From positions 1 through 43,929 of the forward strand of contig JASJOS010000032.1 of the NCBI GenBank assembly GCA_030068525.1: DNA of 43,929 nt, written 5' to 3'. Below, one piece after another: positions 1 to 8,241 of the stretch. Below the pieces are notes generated by a model that was given only the letters and a program-made list of their open reading frames with translations, made no database searches and was not told the origin of the DNA. The DNA comes from Xanthocytophaga flava. Its GTDB lineage: Bacteria > Bacteroidota > Bacteroidia > Cytophagales > 172606-1. The number at the start of each line of letters is the position of its first letter. Position 1 is the stretch's first letter. Both the position numbers and the translations under genes were made by a program.

Positions 1-36
1 CGATTTCTTTTTTTGTTTTTTCTTTGATGAAGGCAT
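1..36 (-). CDS. Start of an unidentified lysine-rich protein, cut by the window edge
   Basis: On the minus strand an ATG at 36-34 opens a frame reading MPSSKKKQKKKS before the window ends. The lysine-rich start resembles the N-termini of some transposases and DNA-binding proteins, but twelve residues cannot identify a family. The frame points away from the truncated sulfatase that follows, and the sulfatase reading begins only after position 117. A mobile element that interrupted the sulfatase is therefore a reasonable guess. I infer that from the context and see no proof of it. Confidence 0.25.
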   Translation of the reverse strand, partial: MPSSKKKQKKKS

Positions 37-117
37 TGGCTAGTTGTTTTTTTGGAGTTTGGTCACGACAAAAATTCAACTTTTTTCAATGCCTTTTTTT
101 GTTTCCAGATATTTTAA

Positions 118-1158
118 GACAGCTTCTCAGAGGAATGGCTTAACAAACGGGATACAGTTAAACCGTTCTTCCTTGTAGTAGGCCATAAGGCTACACATCG
201 TGAGTGGTTACCTGCCATCGAAGATCTGGGATATTATGACAATGTAAACTTTCCTTTGCCTTCAACCTTTTACGATGAGTATACAGGTCGTATTGCGGCA
301 CAAAAACAGGATATGACTATCGATAAAACCATGCGGTTAAAAGAGGATCTGAAGGTGCATGCAGACTATGACGCTGAAACGGGGTACAATCCCTATAATG
401 GCTTCACCCCTGAACAGAAGACAGCCTTTTATAATTACTATGAAAAGAAGGTCAGCAAAGAGTTTGATGAGAAAAGCCTTAGTGGCAAAGCCCTTGTAGA
501 ATGGAAATATCAACGCTACATGCGAGACTACCTGGCTACAGCCCGATCCCTGGACCGAAACATTGGCAAGCTACTCGACTATCTGGACCAACATGGTTTG
601 GCAGAGAATACAGTAGTAATCTATGCCTCTGATCAGGGTTTTTATCTGGGCGAACATGGATGGTTTGACAAACGGTTTATTTATGAGCAATCACTGAAAA
701 CCCCTTTTGTCATTCGTTATCCGGGTGTGATCAAACCAGGGACAAAAGTAGATGCAGTTGTATCTAATCTTGACTGGGCACCTACTCTGCTTAACGTGAC
801 AGGAACCTCTGTTCCAGCTCAGATGCAGGGGCAATCTTTTCTACCTCTGTTAAAAGGACAAAAAACATCCTGGAAGAGTGCAGCTTATTATCATTATTAT
901 GAATACCCCATGCCACACAATGTACCACCTCATTTTGGTATTCGTACTGAGCAATATACGTTAGCCAGATTCTATGGACCTGACAATGCCTGGGAGCTGT
1001 ATGATATTAAGAAAGACCCGCAAAACCTGAATAACTTGTATGGGAAGAAGGGGTATGAAAAGATTATCTCAACGCTGAAAACTCAACTCAAAAAAGAAAT
1101 TGTTCAGGCCAAAGACAATGAAGCGTTAAAGATACTGGATGGAGATATTAATGAATGA
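118..1158 (+). pseudogene. 5'-truncated sulfatase (C-terminal part)
   Basis: The frame is open from just after the stop TAA at 115-117. It reads like a sulfatase from about the middle of the fold: KPFFLVVGHKATHREW near 160-210, then the metal-site region SDQGFYLGEHGWFDKR near 630-675, then a C-terminal DUF4976-like tail ending in a WELYDIKKDPQNLNNLYG segment. The N-terminal third is absent. It normally carries the metal-binding aspartates and the CxPxR cysteine that becomes formylglycine, so this copy should be inactive. A TTG at 256 is the first available start codon, but homology extends upstream of it to about 121, which shows truncation and not a short gene. Family members hydrolyse sulfate esters outside the cytoplasm, often on polysaccharides. 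The family is clear; the substrate is unknown. Confidence 0.85.
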
Positions 1159-1316
1159 TTAAGGATTGGTTGCACTAGCTCAGACGGATACATTGAAAAG
1201 AAGATGGCATCGATCCATATGGCAATGTGGTGGACTACCAGAAACCGGAAAAAAATCGGGTAGAACCTGCGTCTTTTGTAAATACCTTTCGTCTATCCGG
1301 TAAAATACATTTAACC

Positions 1317-2144
1317 ATGAACGAAAAGGTATCACTCATTACAGGAGCCAACTCAGGTATCGGCCTGGCTCTGACCAAAAAAATACTAACCGAGCAGGGA
1401 AAGGTCATTGCCCTGATCCGCTCTTCCTTTCCGACCGACGACCCGGTGCTCACTCAGGCCATCGCTCATGGCAGGCTTACCATTTATCAGGCCAATCTGA
1501 GTGATTTTGCAAGCTTGAAAGCGGCCTTAACGGCCATTAAGCAGCACAACCCTGCCCTGGACGTCATCTTCAACAATGCGGGCGTGAGTACAGCTACGCT
1601 CGAATTCTCCCCGCAAGGGCGCGAGCTGCAGTTTGAAGTAAACACCGTGGTACCGTATATTCTGCTGATGGAGCTGAAAGAGTGCCTGTCAGCAAACGGA
1701 AGCAGGACGGTGATCAATACCTCTTCAAATGCAGCCTTGTATGTAAAGAAGTTTCGGGCAGAGGAGCTGGATCGGCCCAACCACTTTAAGAAGCTCTTCG
1801 GACCGTATGCTGCCAGCAAGTTGGCACTTACGCTCTGGACCCGGGAAGTGGCTTCCTGGTTAAGCACAGAAGGAATCAGAATTGCCAGTGTAGACCCCGG
1901 TGGCAATCAAAGCAAAATGACGGCCAGCACCAGCATGCCGCTGGTGTTACGCTTGGTGGCAAAGTTCATGTTCTCTCCTGCCAGTACAGGTGCGCAACGT
2001 TTGCAGGATGCCGCACGCCAGCTGTCAGATGCTGAAACAGGTGCCTTTTTCATAAAAGGCAAGCCAGCCTCCTATCGCTTTCAGGAACAGGGAAATGCGC
2101 TGCTAAGTAAGCTTCATGCCATTTATAGGCAGGAGTATTTGTAA
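1317..2144 (+). CDS. Short-chain dehydrogenase/reductase (SDR)
   Basis: A 275-residue classical-type SDR, a cytosolic NAD(P)-dependent oxidoreductase. Visible motifs are the nucleotide-binding TGANSGIG near residues 9-16, NNAG near residue 90, the catalytic serine in INTSSN, and the catalytic YAASK tetrad piece near residue 163. It aligns best with the WW-domain oxidoreductase/retinol-dehydrogenase-like SDRs. I chose ATG 1317 because MNEKVSLITGANSGIG is a normal SDR start. The frame stays open upstream to 1227, and that 30-residue extension has no SDR character. The gene is visibly richer in GC than its neighbours (many GCC, CTG and CGC codons), which suggests recent acquisition. It sits alone, with a hairpin terminator about 70 bases downstream. 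Its substrate cannot be told from sequence. Confidence 0.9.
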   Translation: MNEKVSLITGANSGIGLALTKKILTEQGKVIALIRSSFPTDDPVLTQAIAHGRLTIYQANLSDFASLKAALTAIKQHNPALDVIFNNAGVSTATLEFSPQGRELQFEVNTVVPYILLMELKECLSANGSRTVINTSSNAALYVKKFRAEELDRPNHFKKLFGPYAASKLALTLWTREVASWLSTEGIRIASVDPGGNQSKMTASTSMPLVLRLVAKFMFSPASTGAQRLQDAARQLSDAETGAFFIKGKPASYRFQEQGNALLSKLHAIYRQEYL

Positions 2145-2214
2145 TTAAATACAATTCTACTATACTTATTCGATTATTATTGATTCAGTACTCATATTGA
2201 AACTAAAAGGAAAG

Positions 2215-2255
2215 GAACTCGCCAATTTGTTCAACTACTGGCGAGTTCTCTTTTT
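2215..2255 (+). terminator. Rho-independent terminator after the SDR gene
   Basis: A perfect 10-bp stem, GAACTCGCCA at 2215-2224 and TGGCGAGTTC at 2239-2248, has a 14-base loop and is followed by a T-rich tract. Confidence 0.8.
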
Positions 2256-2516
2256 GAGTAGCATCGGAAAGCCACAGAGTACTGGATGTGAAAGGTTGTG
2301 TCTGTTAATAGGTAATTCCTGCTATCCTTTTTTATAGTCGCTACCAATCGGCGATGGTTATGCATATTAAAGATCTGTGGTTTATATTTGCCTCTTCCTA
2401 AGATGTAAGCGTCCAAGCCAAGCCTTAGTTGTTAGTTAGCCTAAATATAATATTCTGGTTGTGGTTAGGAAAGATTGTCTAGCTCGGATGCATACGCTTA
2501 ACTTACTATATTTACC

Positions 2517-2524
2517 TAGCTTTG
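2517..2524 (+). promoter_or_regulatory. Putative Bacteroidetes -7 box of the DUF1593 gene
   Basis: TAGCTTTG matches the TANNTTTG -7 consensus and lies 57 bases before the ATG at 2581. No convincing -33 TTTG is visible at the right distance, so support is partial. Confidence 0.4.
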
Positions 2525-2580
2525 ATCTTTAGTTATAGATACCTCAGGCCGTTGCAAATGGGTTCAAATCCTCAAGTTTT

Positions 2581-4164
2581 ATGTACCGTTCTATAATCCT
2601 GTTATTCGTGAGTTGTTTCGTCGGAGTCTGTGTAAATGCACAACTGCCTTCTCCAGCACAAGTACGACCACGTATTGTAATTACAGCCGATCCCGAACTG
2701 GATGACAATAACTCTCTTATTCGCCTTCTACTATATAGTAGTGACCTGCAAATTGAAGGTCTTATTTATGCAAGCAGTGGATATCATTGGAAAGGTGATG
2801 GCAAGGGAACAAAATGGTTCGTACCTGGAAGAGAATATACGCGTTTTGGTTTGAATCTATGCCCCTGTGAATCGTGGCGATGGGCTGATAATGAACGATT
2901 TATTCATGAGGCTGTTGATGCGTATGAGAAAGTATATCCAAACCTGAAAGTTCATAACCCCAATTATCCGATCCCATTGGAATTAAAGGCAAAAATCAGG
3001 TATGGAAATATTGAGTTTGACGGAGATATTTCCAAAGATTCTCCTGGTTCTGATCTGATTAAATCGTTGATACTGGATGATAAGCCTGGACAACTGTTTA
3101 TTACAGCCTGGGGTGGACAAAGTACCATCGCGCGAGCACTCAAATCCATTCAGGAGCAATACGAGTATACAACTGAATGGGATGCAATCCGAAAGAAGAT
3201 TTTCAAAAAGGTAGTGCTGCTCCCTTCAGGTGACCAGGACGATACCTATGCACTTTATATCAAACCTAACTGGCCTGGCATTGAATATAGGCAGTTCAGA
3301 AGTGGTCCTAATTATGGCTATGGCGCGCAGTTGGGAGCTAAGAAGGAAAATGCACTCTACATGACTTCCGCCTGGATGAAGGAAAATGTATCTGCTTGTG
3401 GACCTTTGGGTGCATTATACCGGGTTTGGGGAGATGGAAAACAGATGGTAAAAGATGATAAGCTGGATTATTTTGGTGTAGCAGGTTATACTAACGAACA
3501 ACTAAAGAAAATGGGATATGTTGTATGGATGCCTGTTCAGGAAAAAGGATCATGGCTAGGTGAAGGAGATACTTTTACATTTATGAATATGCTGGCGAAT
3601 GGGCTTCGTGCCTATGAGTTAGGTTCGTATGGTGGCTGGAGTGGACGTCAGGCTACTGAAGAGGAGTTAAAGAACTCTTCCTTTCCGGTTGCGGATACAT
3701 CTGCTCAAGTTATGGCAACAATGCTTGGGACTCTATCTGACCAGTCTGGTAAAAGTCTGAATGGAGCGAGCTACCCGAATTTCTTCCCTGCAGCTCAGCA
3801 GGATTTTGCAGCACGTCTTAAGTGGTCAATAACACCGAAATATACCAATGCAAATCATGAACCTGTTGTCAAGATTGAAGGACCTCTTACTATATTGGCC
3901 GGAGCAGGGGAAAAAATAAGACTAAAGGGTGCAGTTTCTGATCCAGATGGAAATGTTGTTTCTATCAAATGGTGGCAGTTTCAGGTAGGAAGTTATCCCC
4001 AGACTGTTGCCATCTCTAATCCAGCCTCAAAACAAATCGAAGTGACAATTCCTAAAGATGCTATTCCTGGACAAACCATCCATCTGATCTTTGAAGCAAC
4101 AGACAACGGTACTCCTGCTCTGACAAGATATCAGCGGGTAATTATTATAGTAAGGAATAAGTAA
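2581..4164 (+). CDS. Secreted DUF1593 nucleoside-hydrolase-like protein
   Basis: A 527-residue protein with a signal peptide (residues 1-20, cleavage after VNA). The body matches the DUF1593 / Sde182-type family: RPRIVITADPELDDNNSLIR near residues 29-48 is the nucleoside-hydrolase-like aspartate cluster that normally binds calcium. Later segments are LIYASSGYHWKGDG and a WGGQST motif near residue 178. Residues from about 425 to 527 form an immunoglobulin-like C-terminal domain (VSDPDGNVVSIKWWQ). Family members occur in polysaccharide-degradation loci, and some are annotated as cellulose-binding, but the reaction is not well established. It appears to be a single-gene unit with its own promoter box and a convergent neighbour. 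The family call is firm; the substrate is unknown. Confidence 0.9.
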   Translation: MYRSIILLFVSCFVGVCVNAQLPSPAQVRPRIVITADPELDDNNSLIRLLLYSSDLQIEGLIYASSGYHWKGDGKGTKWFVPGREYTRFGLNLCPCESWRWADNERFIHEAVDAYEKVYPNLKVHNPNYPIPLELKAKIRYGNIEFDGDISKDSPGSDLIKSLILDDKPGQLFITAWGGQSTIARALKSIQEQYEYTTEWDAIRKKIFKKVVLLPSGDQDDTYALYIKPNWPGIEYRQFRSGPNYGYGAQLGAKKENALYMTSAWMKENVSACGPLGALYRVWGDGKQMVKDDKLDYFGVAGYTNEQLKKMGYVVWMPVQEKGSWLGEGDTFTFMNMLANGLRAYELGSYGGWSGRQATEEELKNSSFPVADTSAQVMATMLGTLSDQSGKSLNGASYPNFFPAAQQDFAARLKWSITPKYTNANHEPVVKIEGPLTILAGAGEKIRLKGAVSDPDGNVVSIKWWQFQVGSYPQTVAISNPASKQIEVTIPKDAIPGQTIHLIFEATDNGTPALTRYQRVIIIVRNK

Positions 4165-4246
4165 GAAGCAAGAGCTCATAGGAAAATAGAGATTAGGTGA
4201 TTAAGTTCAAAACGTTTGCTGAGGATGGTTACCAATCACGGAGACT

Positions 4247-4849
4247 CTACTTATTGCGGTGGTACCACTCCAATGCTTTTACACTGCTGCCACACATCTG
4301 CATACTACACCATTTTCGTTTGCCATTTTTGGTGGTGTCTATGAATAACCAACCACATTTCGGACAGCTTTTCAGTTTGTCTGATTCATTTTTTAGCAAT
4401 AACTCATAGGCGTCATATACAATAGGTGCCAATAGTATTCTGAAGTCTGCTTTTGGAAATTTCCATTCTCTCTTTATCACATCTGGATATGATTCTAGAA
4501 CTATATAAGGCATATAGTTCTGCAGCATTGTATTCAGAAAAGATACATGTGAAGAACTGATCTTTTTGTGGTTGCTTCTACGTGACAGCAGAGTGTATAA
4601 TGCTTGTCTGAATGCTTTCACTTCTTCGAGAAACAAGTTGGCCTCATCCGTTTCTGCTCTTGCAGATAATCTTTTATACTCTTTCCTCTCAATAATATCC
4701 GTTCGTAAGCACCAGTGAGCAAGATCATTCAGGGTCTCTACATAATCTTTCTTTGACTCTTCTGTCCAGGTGCTTACAGTGTTTACAAAGTCAAGACACA
4801 GGCTTCCACCACAAAGAATTATTTCATCTGTTAAATTATTTTTTACCAT
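4247..4849 (-). CDS. ABATE/CGNR zinc-finger transcriptional regulator
   Basis: A 200-residue predicted DNA-binding regulator. Residues about 10-150 match the ABATE domain, with a GGSLCLDFVNTV start typical of the family, proposed to sense a ligand. Residues about 160-198 form the CGNR-type zinc finger, with Cys162, Cys165, Cys181 and Cys186 as metal ligands and the usual EWYHR helix at the end. The signature CGNR tetrad reads CGSS here (186-189), an unusual variant. The start codon lies inside the first copy of a tandem repeat at 4841-4914, so the promoter region has been duplicated. It is divergent from the arginase-family gene, about 140 bases away, which could be its target. That link is inference. 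Confidence 0.85.
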   Translation of the reverse strand: MVKNNLTDEIILCGGSLCLDFVNTVSTWTEESKKDYVETLNDLAHWCLRTDIIERKEYKRLSARAETDEANLFLEEVKAFRQALYTLLSRRSNHKKISSSHVSFLNTMLQNYMPYIVLESYPDVIKREWKFPKADFRILLAPIVYDAYELLLKNESDKLKSCPKCGWLFIDTTKNGKRKWCSMQMCGSSVKALEWYHRNK

Positions 4850-4914
4850 CTATTTTTATTTGAGTAGTAAAGTTATAATTTTACCATCTAAGATTATTTT
4901 AAGAGTAAAGTTAA
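4841..4914 (-). repeat. Tandem duplication of the regulator's promoter and start region
   Basis: Two copies of a roughly 37-base unit lie back to back at 4841-4878 and 4879-4914. Both contain TTTTACCATCTA, then an AT-rich stretch, then AGTAAAGTTA. Read on the minus strand, each copy carries TAACTTTACT, a near match to a -7 box, followed by ATGGTAAAA. Only the copy nearest the gene opens the long frame; the other stops after four codons. The units could also act as paired operator sites. Confidence 0.65.
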
Positions 4915-4992
4915 TGAAATAGAAATGTCTAATATGCTATTGATCAGAAATATTTTGTGGTTGATCTATTTTATCTTGTCCAACTATCTTTT

Positions 4993-5915
4993 ATGTCTAC
5001 AAACAGTGATTCTTTACATAAAAGTAAAAAGCTGGGTAGTATAAAGTGCCCTTCCAATCTGGGATTGGCGAGATCTTCCTATGCCAGAGAGCCAGGGGTA
5101 AGGAGGCTTCCGGAATGGTTAAAGAAATGGGGCATTCATGCTGCTATTCATCCAGATAAAACTCTCAGAGTTGAGACTCCGGAATATGAAACCATACTCG
5201 ATCCTGTAACAAATGTGCTTAACGCCGATAAGATCATTAGTTATGCCATCAAACAAAGCGAGGTAATGGCAAATGAGATAGACTCCGGATCTTTTCAGCT
5301 TATACTGGGCGGCGACTGTAGCCTGCTGATTGTCAGTGCTATTGCCTTTAAGAAAAAGGGTAACTTTGGGCGGTTTTATCCGGATGGGCATACAGACTAT
5401 AGTACACCTGCCGAGTTACACGCTGCTGCTGGAATGGATCTGGTCATTGTATGTGGCATTGGACATCCAAAACTTACCAATATTCTCAATCTGGGTCCTT
5501 ATATAGAGGAAAAGAATGTCTTTTGTGTAGGTAACAGAGAGCATGATATAGAGGATGAAAAGCTTACTACTAACTCACAGATACACTATGTCCCCTTGGA
5601 ACGGTTAAGAAAACAGGTATACGACAAACTATTATGCAGTTTATTGAAATGATAGAAACAAATAAGCTGGATGGCTTTTATATACACTTTGATGTAGATG
5701 TGTTGAATGATGACATAATGCCAGCTGTTGATAGTCGGCAGGCGGATGGACTCTCATTCCGGGAACTACAGCAATTGCTACTGCCTTTACTGACAAGTCC
5801 CAAAGTGTATGGTATGCAAATTACCATTCTTGATCCTGATCTTGACCCGGATGCACAGTACACAAAGGCATTTATAAGTAATATCTCTCCCCTTATTCTT
5901 AAAGTAAAGCAATGA
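4993..5915 (+). pseudogene. Arginase/ureohydrolase-family gene with a one-base frameshift
   Basis: Two overlapping frames together form one arginase-fold protein of about 307 residues. The first (4993-5652) holds the N-terminal part with metal-site motifs GGDCS (near 5310) and DGHTDY (near 5388). The second (entered near 5609, ending 5915) holds FDVDVLNDDIMPAV, the third metal-binding segment, and the C-terminus. Continuity is restored if one A is added to the AAAA run at about 5609-5612: ERLR then KTGIRQTIMQFIEMIE. The active-site residues are otherwise intact, so this is a recent mutation or a sequencing error. ATG 4993 is preferred to GTG 4957. The family splits ureido or guanidino compounds such as arginine, agmatine or formiminoglutamate; the substrate is not clear. 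The next gene overlaps the stop codon (ATGA). Confidence 0.8.
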
Positions 5916-6904
5916 AGACACTATGTATAAATATGGCTATATCAGGCTTTCTGCTATTGTTGAATTGTGTGATTTGTCTGGGACAAAAGAATGATGCTAC
6001 CTATACTTACTTTAATCTGCCAGCACCTAAAGACATCCCTACTGTATTTGCTAGTGGTATTATCTCCACTCAGCACAATGAGTATAATAGTACTTTTTCA
6101 CCAGATGGCAATGCTTTTTTATATACAATTGCCAACAACACCTTTTATAATAGGTTCTATACAATTTTCATCTGTAGAAAAGTAAAAGAAAAATGGTCTT
6201 CCCCGGAAATTGCTTCTTTTTCAGGGCAATATAGCGATGCTGATCCGTTCTTTACTCCGGATGGCAAAGGGGTTTATTTTATTTCAACACGACCTGTTAC
6301 AGGAAAAACTGTTAGAACCGATTTTGATATCTGGTATGTTAGCTATCAGAACGAAACCTTTGGAGAACCTCAACATCTGGATAATCAGATTAACTCATCC
6401 AATGATGAATTATATCCCTCTGTTTCTGCAAGAGGAAACCTGTATTTCGCTACTGAAAATGAAAACACTGGCTATGATCTGATGATTGCCCGTTATGAGA
6501 ATGGACAGTTCCGAAAACCCACAGGAGTAAGCGATTCGATCAATACAGACAAAACAGAATTTGATGCTTTTATTGCACCTGATGAGTCCTATATTATTTA
6601 TACTTCTATGGGAGGTAAGGATAATATCGGAAGTGGAGATCTGTATATTAGTTTTCGTAAAGGTAACTATTGGACAACTGGTAAAAGCCTCGGAAATAAG
6701 CTGAATTCTGTACATATGGATCAATGCCCTATGGTCTCTCCTGATGGGAAATTTTTATTTTTTACCAGTTTCAGAGATTCGCAACCTTATCACTTTAAGA
6801 AGCCGGTTTCAACTACTGCCTATCTGAAAATCCTTGATTCTCCTTTAAACGGCCTTGGAAATATATTCTGGGTGGACTTGCATAATATTATAGATAATCT
6901 GTAA
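5912..6904 (+). CDS. Secreted PD40/WD40-like beta-propeller protein
   Basis: A 330-residue exported protein with a signal peptide over about residues 1-24 (ending VICLGQ). Five PD40-type blades are visible as FSPDGNAFLYT, FFTPDGKGVYFIS, YPSVSARGNLYFA, FIAPDESYIIYTS and MVSPDGKFLFFTS. This is the TolB/OmpA-associated propeller family, usually involved in protein contacts in the periplasm. Its ATG overlaps the stop of the arginase-family frame by an ATGA junction, so the two are translationally coupled. The gene ends with a weak hairpin (6918-6934). No enzymatic residues are recognised and the role is unknown. Confidence 0.85.
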   Translation: MKTLCINMAISGFLLLLNCVICLGQKNDATYTYFNLPAPKDIPTVFASGIISTQHNEYNSTFSPDGNAFLYTIANNTFYNRFYTIFICRKVKEKWSSPEIASFSGQYSDADPFFTPDGKGVYFISTRPVTGKTVRTDFDIWYVSYQNETFGEPQHLDNQINSSNDELYPSVSARGNLYFATENENTGYDLMIARYENGQFRKPTGVSDSINTDKTEFDAFIAPDESYIIYTSMGGKDNIGSGDLYISFRKGNYWTTGKSLGNKLNSVHMDQCPMVSPDGKFLFFTSFRDSQPYHFKKPVSTTAYLKILDSPLNGLGNIFWVDLHNIIDNL

Positions 6905-6949
6905 AAAGGATGGGATTATTACCTATAAGGTAATTTGTACTTTGTTCGT

Positions 6950-6957
6950 TACTTTTG
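6950..6957 (+). promoter_or_regulatory. Putative -7 box of the first rpn gene
   Basis: TACTTTTG matches TANNTTTG and lies 26 bases before the ATG at 6983. The same short context (TTGTT, G, TTACTTT) recurs before the second rpn copy, where the box reads TACTTTCG at about 26359, so it is conserved between paralogues. No -33 box at the usual spacing is obvious. Confidence 0.45.
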
Positions 6958-6982
6958 CTGTATATTTCATTTTTATAGTTAT

Positions 6983-7786
6983 ATGAGTAGCAAAAAAGAA
7001 GGCAACCAATATGATAAAATCTTCAAAGAGAACCTGGAATCTGTTACTCTGGCACTGATTGAGAAAGTGCTTCACATACAGGTGTCTTCTTATGAAAAGC
7101 TTCCACAGGAACTACAACGTACAGTAGAAAGAAGGCCTGATCAACTCCTGAAAATTACAGACAAACAAGATCATACTTTTTTGTTACAGCTTGAGTTCCA
7201 ATTGGTAGATGAAGAGGGTATGGTGTATCGGATGCTGGAATACAGAGGTATGCTCTCCCGAAAATATGAACTGTCAGTAAAACAGTATGTGATCTTTCTT
7301 TCCGATCAGCAACCCAAGATGCAGACCCGTATTGAAGAACCCGATCTGTCTTATGCGTTTCGGTTAGTCCAATTTTCTACTATTGACTATGAGTTGTTTC
7401 TCTCTTCCGAGAAAGGAGATGAAGTGGTGTTTGCTATATTGGGTAAGTTTGGTAATACCCATCCGGAAGAGGCACTAGCCCGGATTGTAGAGCGAATAAA
7501 CCAGACTTCAGTTTCTAAAAGTGAACTACAACGTCACTTGCAACAATTACGTATATTAGCTAACTTGCGTAAACTAACACCTTTTATAGAAATCATGATT
7601 GACTCAATTACTCCATACATCAAAAAAGACGATGACTTTCTTTTTAGAGAAGGAAAGCTGGAAGGAAAACAAGAAGCCATTCTGAAATTGCTGAAGGATG
7701 GGGTGTTGACTACTCAGCAACTGGCTTCTTATTTTGATGTGACCGAAGAGTTTGTAGAAGAGTTGCGGAAGAGTCTTTCCCAATAA
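6983..7786 (+). CDS. Rpn-family recombination-promoting nuclease (copy 1)
   Basis: A 267-residue PD-(D/E)XK nuclease of the Rpn / YhgA-like putative transposase family. The nuclease core is in the N-terminal half: Asp53 in RPDQLLKI, then Glu71 and Gln73 in LLQLEFQ form the expected D...ExQ site. The C-terminus holds a charged EGK-repeat linker and a short helical segment (TTQQLASYFDVTEEFVEEL) that resembles a helix-turn-helix. Characterised Rpn proteins cut DNA and stimulate RecA-independent recombination. ATG 6983 is chosen over the upstream frame opening at 6935 because the second copy starts at the equivalent point. Copy 2 at 26395-27210 differs at about 20 residues and by one four-residue EGK unit. 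A conserved terminator follows both. Confidence 0.9.
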   Translation: MSSKKEGNQYDKIFKENLESVTLALIEKVLHIQVSSYEKLPQELQRTVERRPDQLLKITDKQDHTFLLQLEFQLVDEEGMVYRMLEYRGMLSRKYELSVKQYVIFLSDQQPKMQTRIEEPDLSYAFRLVQFSTIDYELFLSSEKGDEVVFAILGKFGNTHPEEALARIVERINQTSVSKSELQRHLQQLRILANLRKLTPFIEIMIDSITPYIKKDDDFLFREGKLEGKQEAILKLLKDGVLTTQQLASYFDVTEEFVEELRKSLSQ

Positions 7787-7812
7787 GCGGGTTTTATCAT
7801 CATAAAGATACC

Positions 7813-7841
7813 TGGTCTGGACATTCGTTCAGACCTTTTTT
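7813..7841 (+). terminator. Terminator of rpn copy 1
   Basis: GGTCTGGA (7814-7821) pairs with TTCAGACC (7828-7835, one G-U pair) across a 6-base loop, followed by six T. The same terminator follows copy 2. Confidence 0.85.
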
Positions 7842-7877
7842 GTTGTAAAGGGATACATAACTGAAGTACTGAAAGAA

Positions 7878-7925
7878 GATTGGACTTTGGGTGAGCCATT
7901 TGAAACTCTACGCCAAAGTCAAATC
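7878..7925. repeat. 48-base palindromic intergenic repeat, copy 1
   Basis: The arms GATTGGACTTTGG and CCAAAGTCAAATC pair over 13 bp with one G-U. A second copy with the same arms, in the opposite orientation, lies at 28646-28694. Loop sequences differ, so the arms are the conserved part. This is typical of a dispersed REP-like element. Confidence 0.6.
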
Positions 7926-8095
7926 TGAAGTCAAATCAAATAATGAAGATCTTCTTAACTCATCTTGTTTGGTAGTTAGGGTAATGGGAAAATACTGAAG
8001 ATAGCTCACACATTACTTATATATAGGTCTTTCCGTCTTCATATAGAAGATATAATAATAATATCCTTTGTGAGAACTGATAAAATAGTCCGGAT

Positions 8096-8233
8096 TTAAA
8101 AAGGCTTACAGTCTACTATACCGCAAGAAGTAGTAATGATGCTGGAACAGATAGAGAAGTAGGCAAAAGAATATAACTTGCCTATGTCAGACAGAGAATA
8201 AGCTGTCTGCATGATTGCTGCTAAATAATTCAT
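8096..8233 (-). CDS. Short orphan frame directly after riboswitch copy A
   Basis: A 45-codon frame starts with ATG at 8233-8231, eight bases after the last base of the riboswitch P1 helix at 8242. It reads MNYLAAIMQTAYSLSDIGKL and onward, with no recognisable domain. The position is exactly where an S-box controlled gene should begin. The product is unlike any methionine or sulfur protein, and unlike the 41-residue frame after copy B. It may be a decayed gene start, a leader peptide or chance. It lies convergent to rpn copy 1. Weak support. Confidence 0.25.
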   Translation of the reverse strand: MNYLAAIMQTAYSLSDIGKLYSFAYFSICSSIITTSCGIVDCKPF

Positions 8234-8241
8234 TGTTTTTT

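Larger units (their letters stand above)
2145..2580. other. Intergenic region with a terminator and a promoter
   Basis: This 436-base gap holds the terminator at 2215-2255 and a -7 type promoter box at 2517-2524. A 61-codon minus-strand frame (2231-2416) runs through the terminator stem and has no recognisable composition. I see nothing else. Confidence 0.6.

Noticed and set aside
2231-2416. 61-codon minus-strand frame
   Set aside because: It runs through a terminator hairpin, has no motif and no promoter.
4197-4409. 70-codon plus-strand frame
   Set aside because: It lies antisense to the zinc-finger end of the CGNR-type regulator, whose cysteine pattern shows the minus strand is coding.
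8100-8228. Plus-strand stretch reading like a helical protein with two in-frame stops
   Set aside because: It looked like a decayed gene, but it is antisense to the frame that follows riboswitch copy A and ends just before the S-box. The protein-like look is probably chance.
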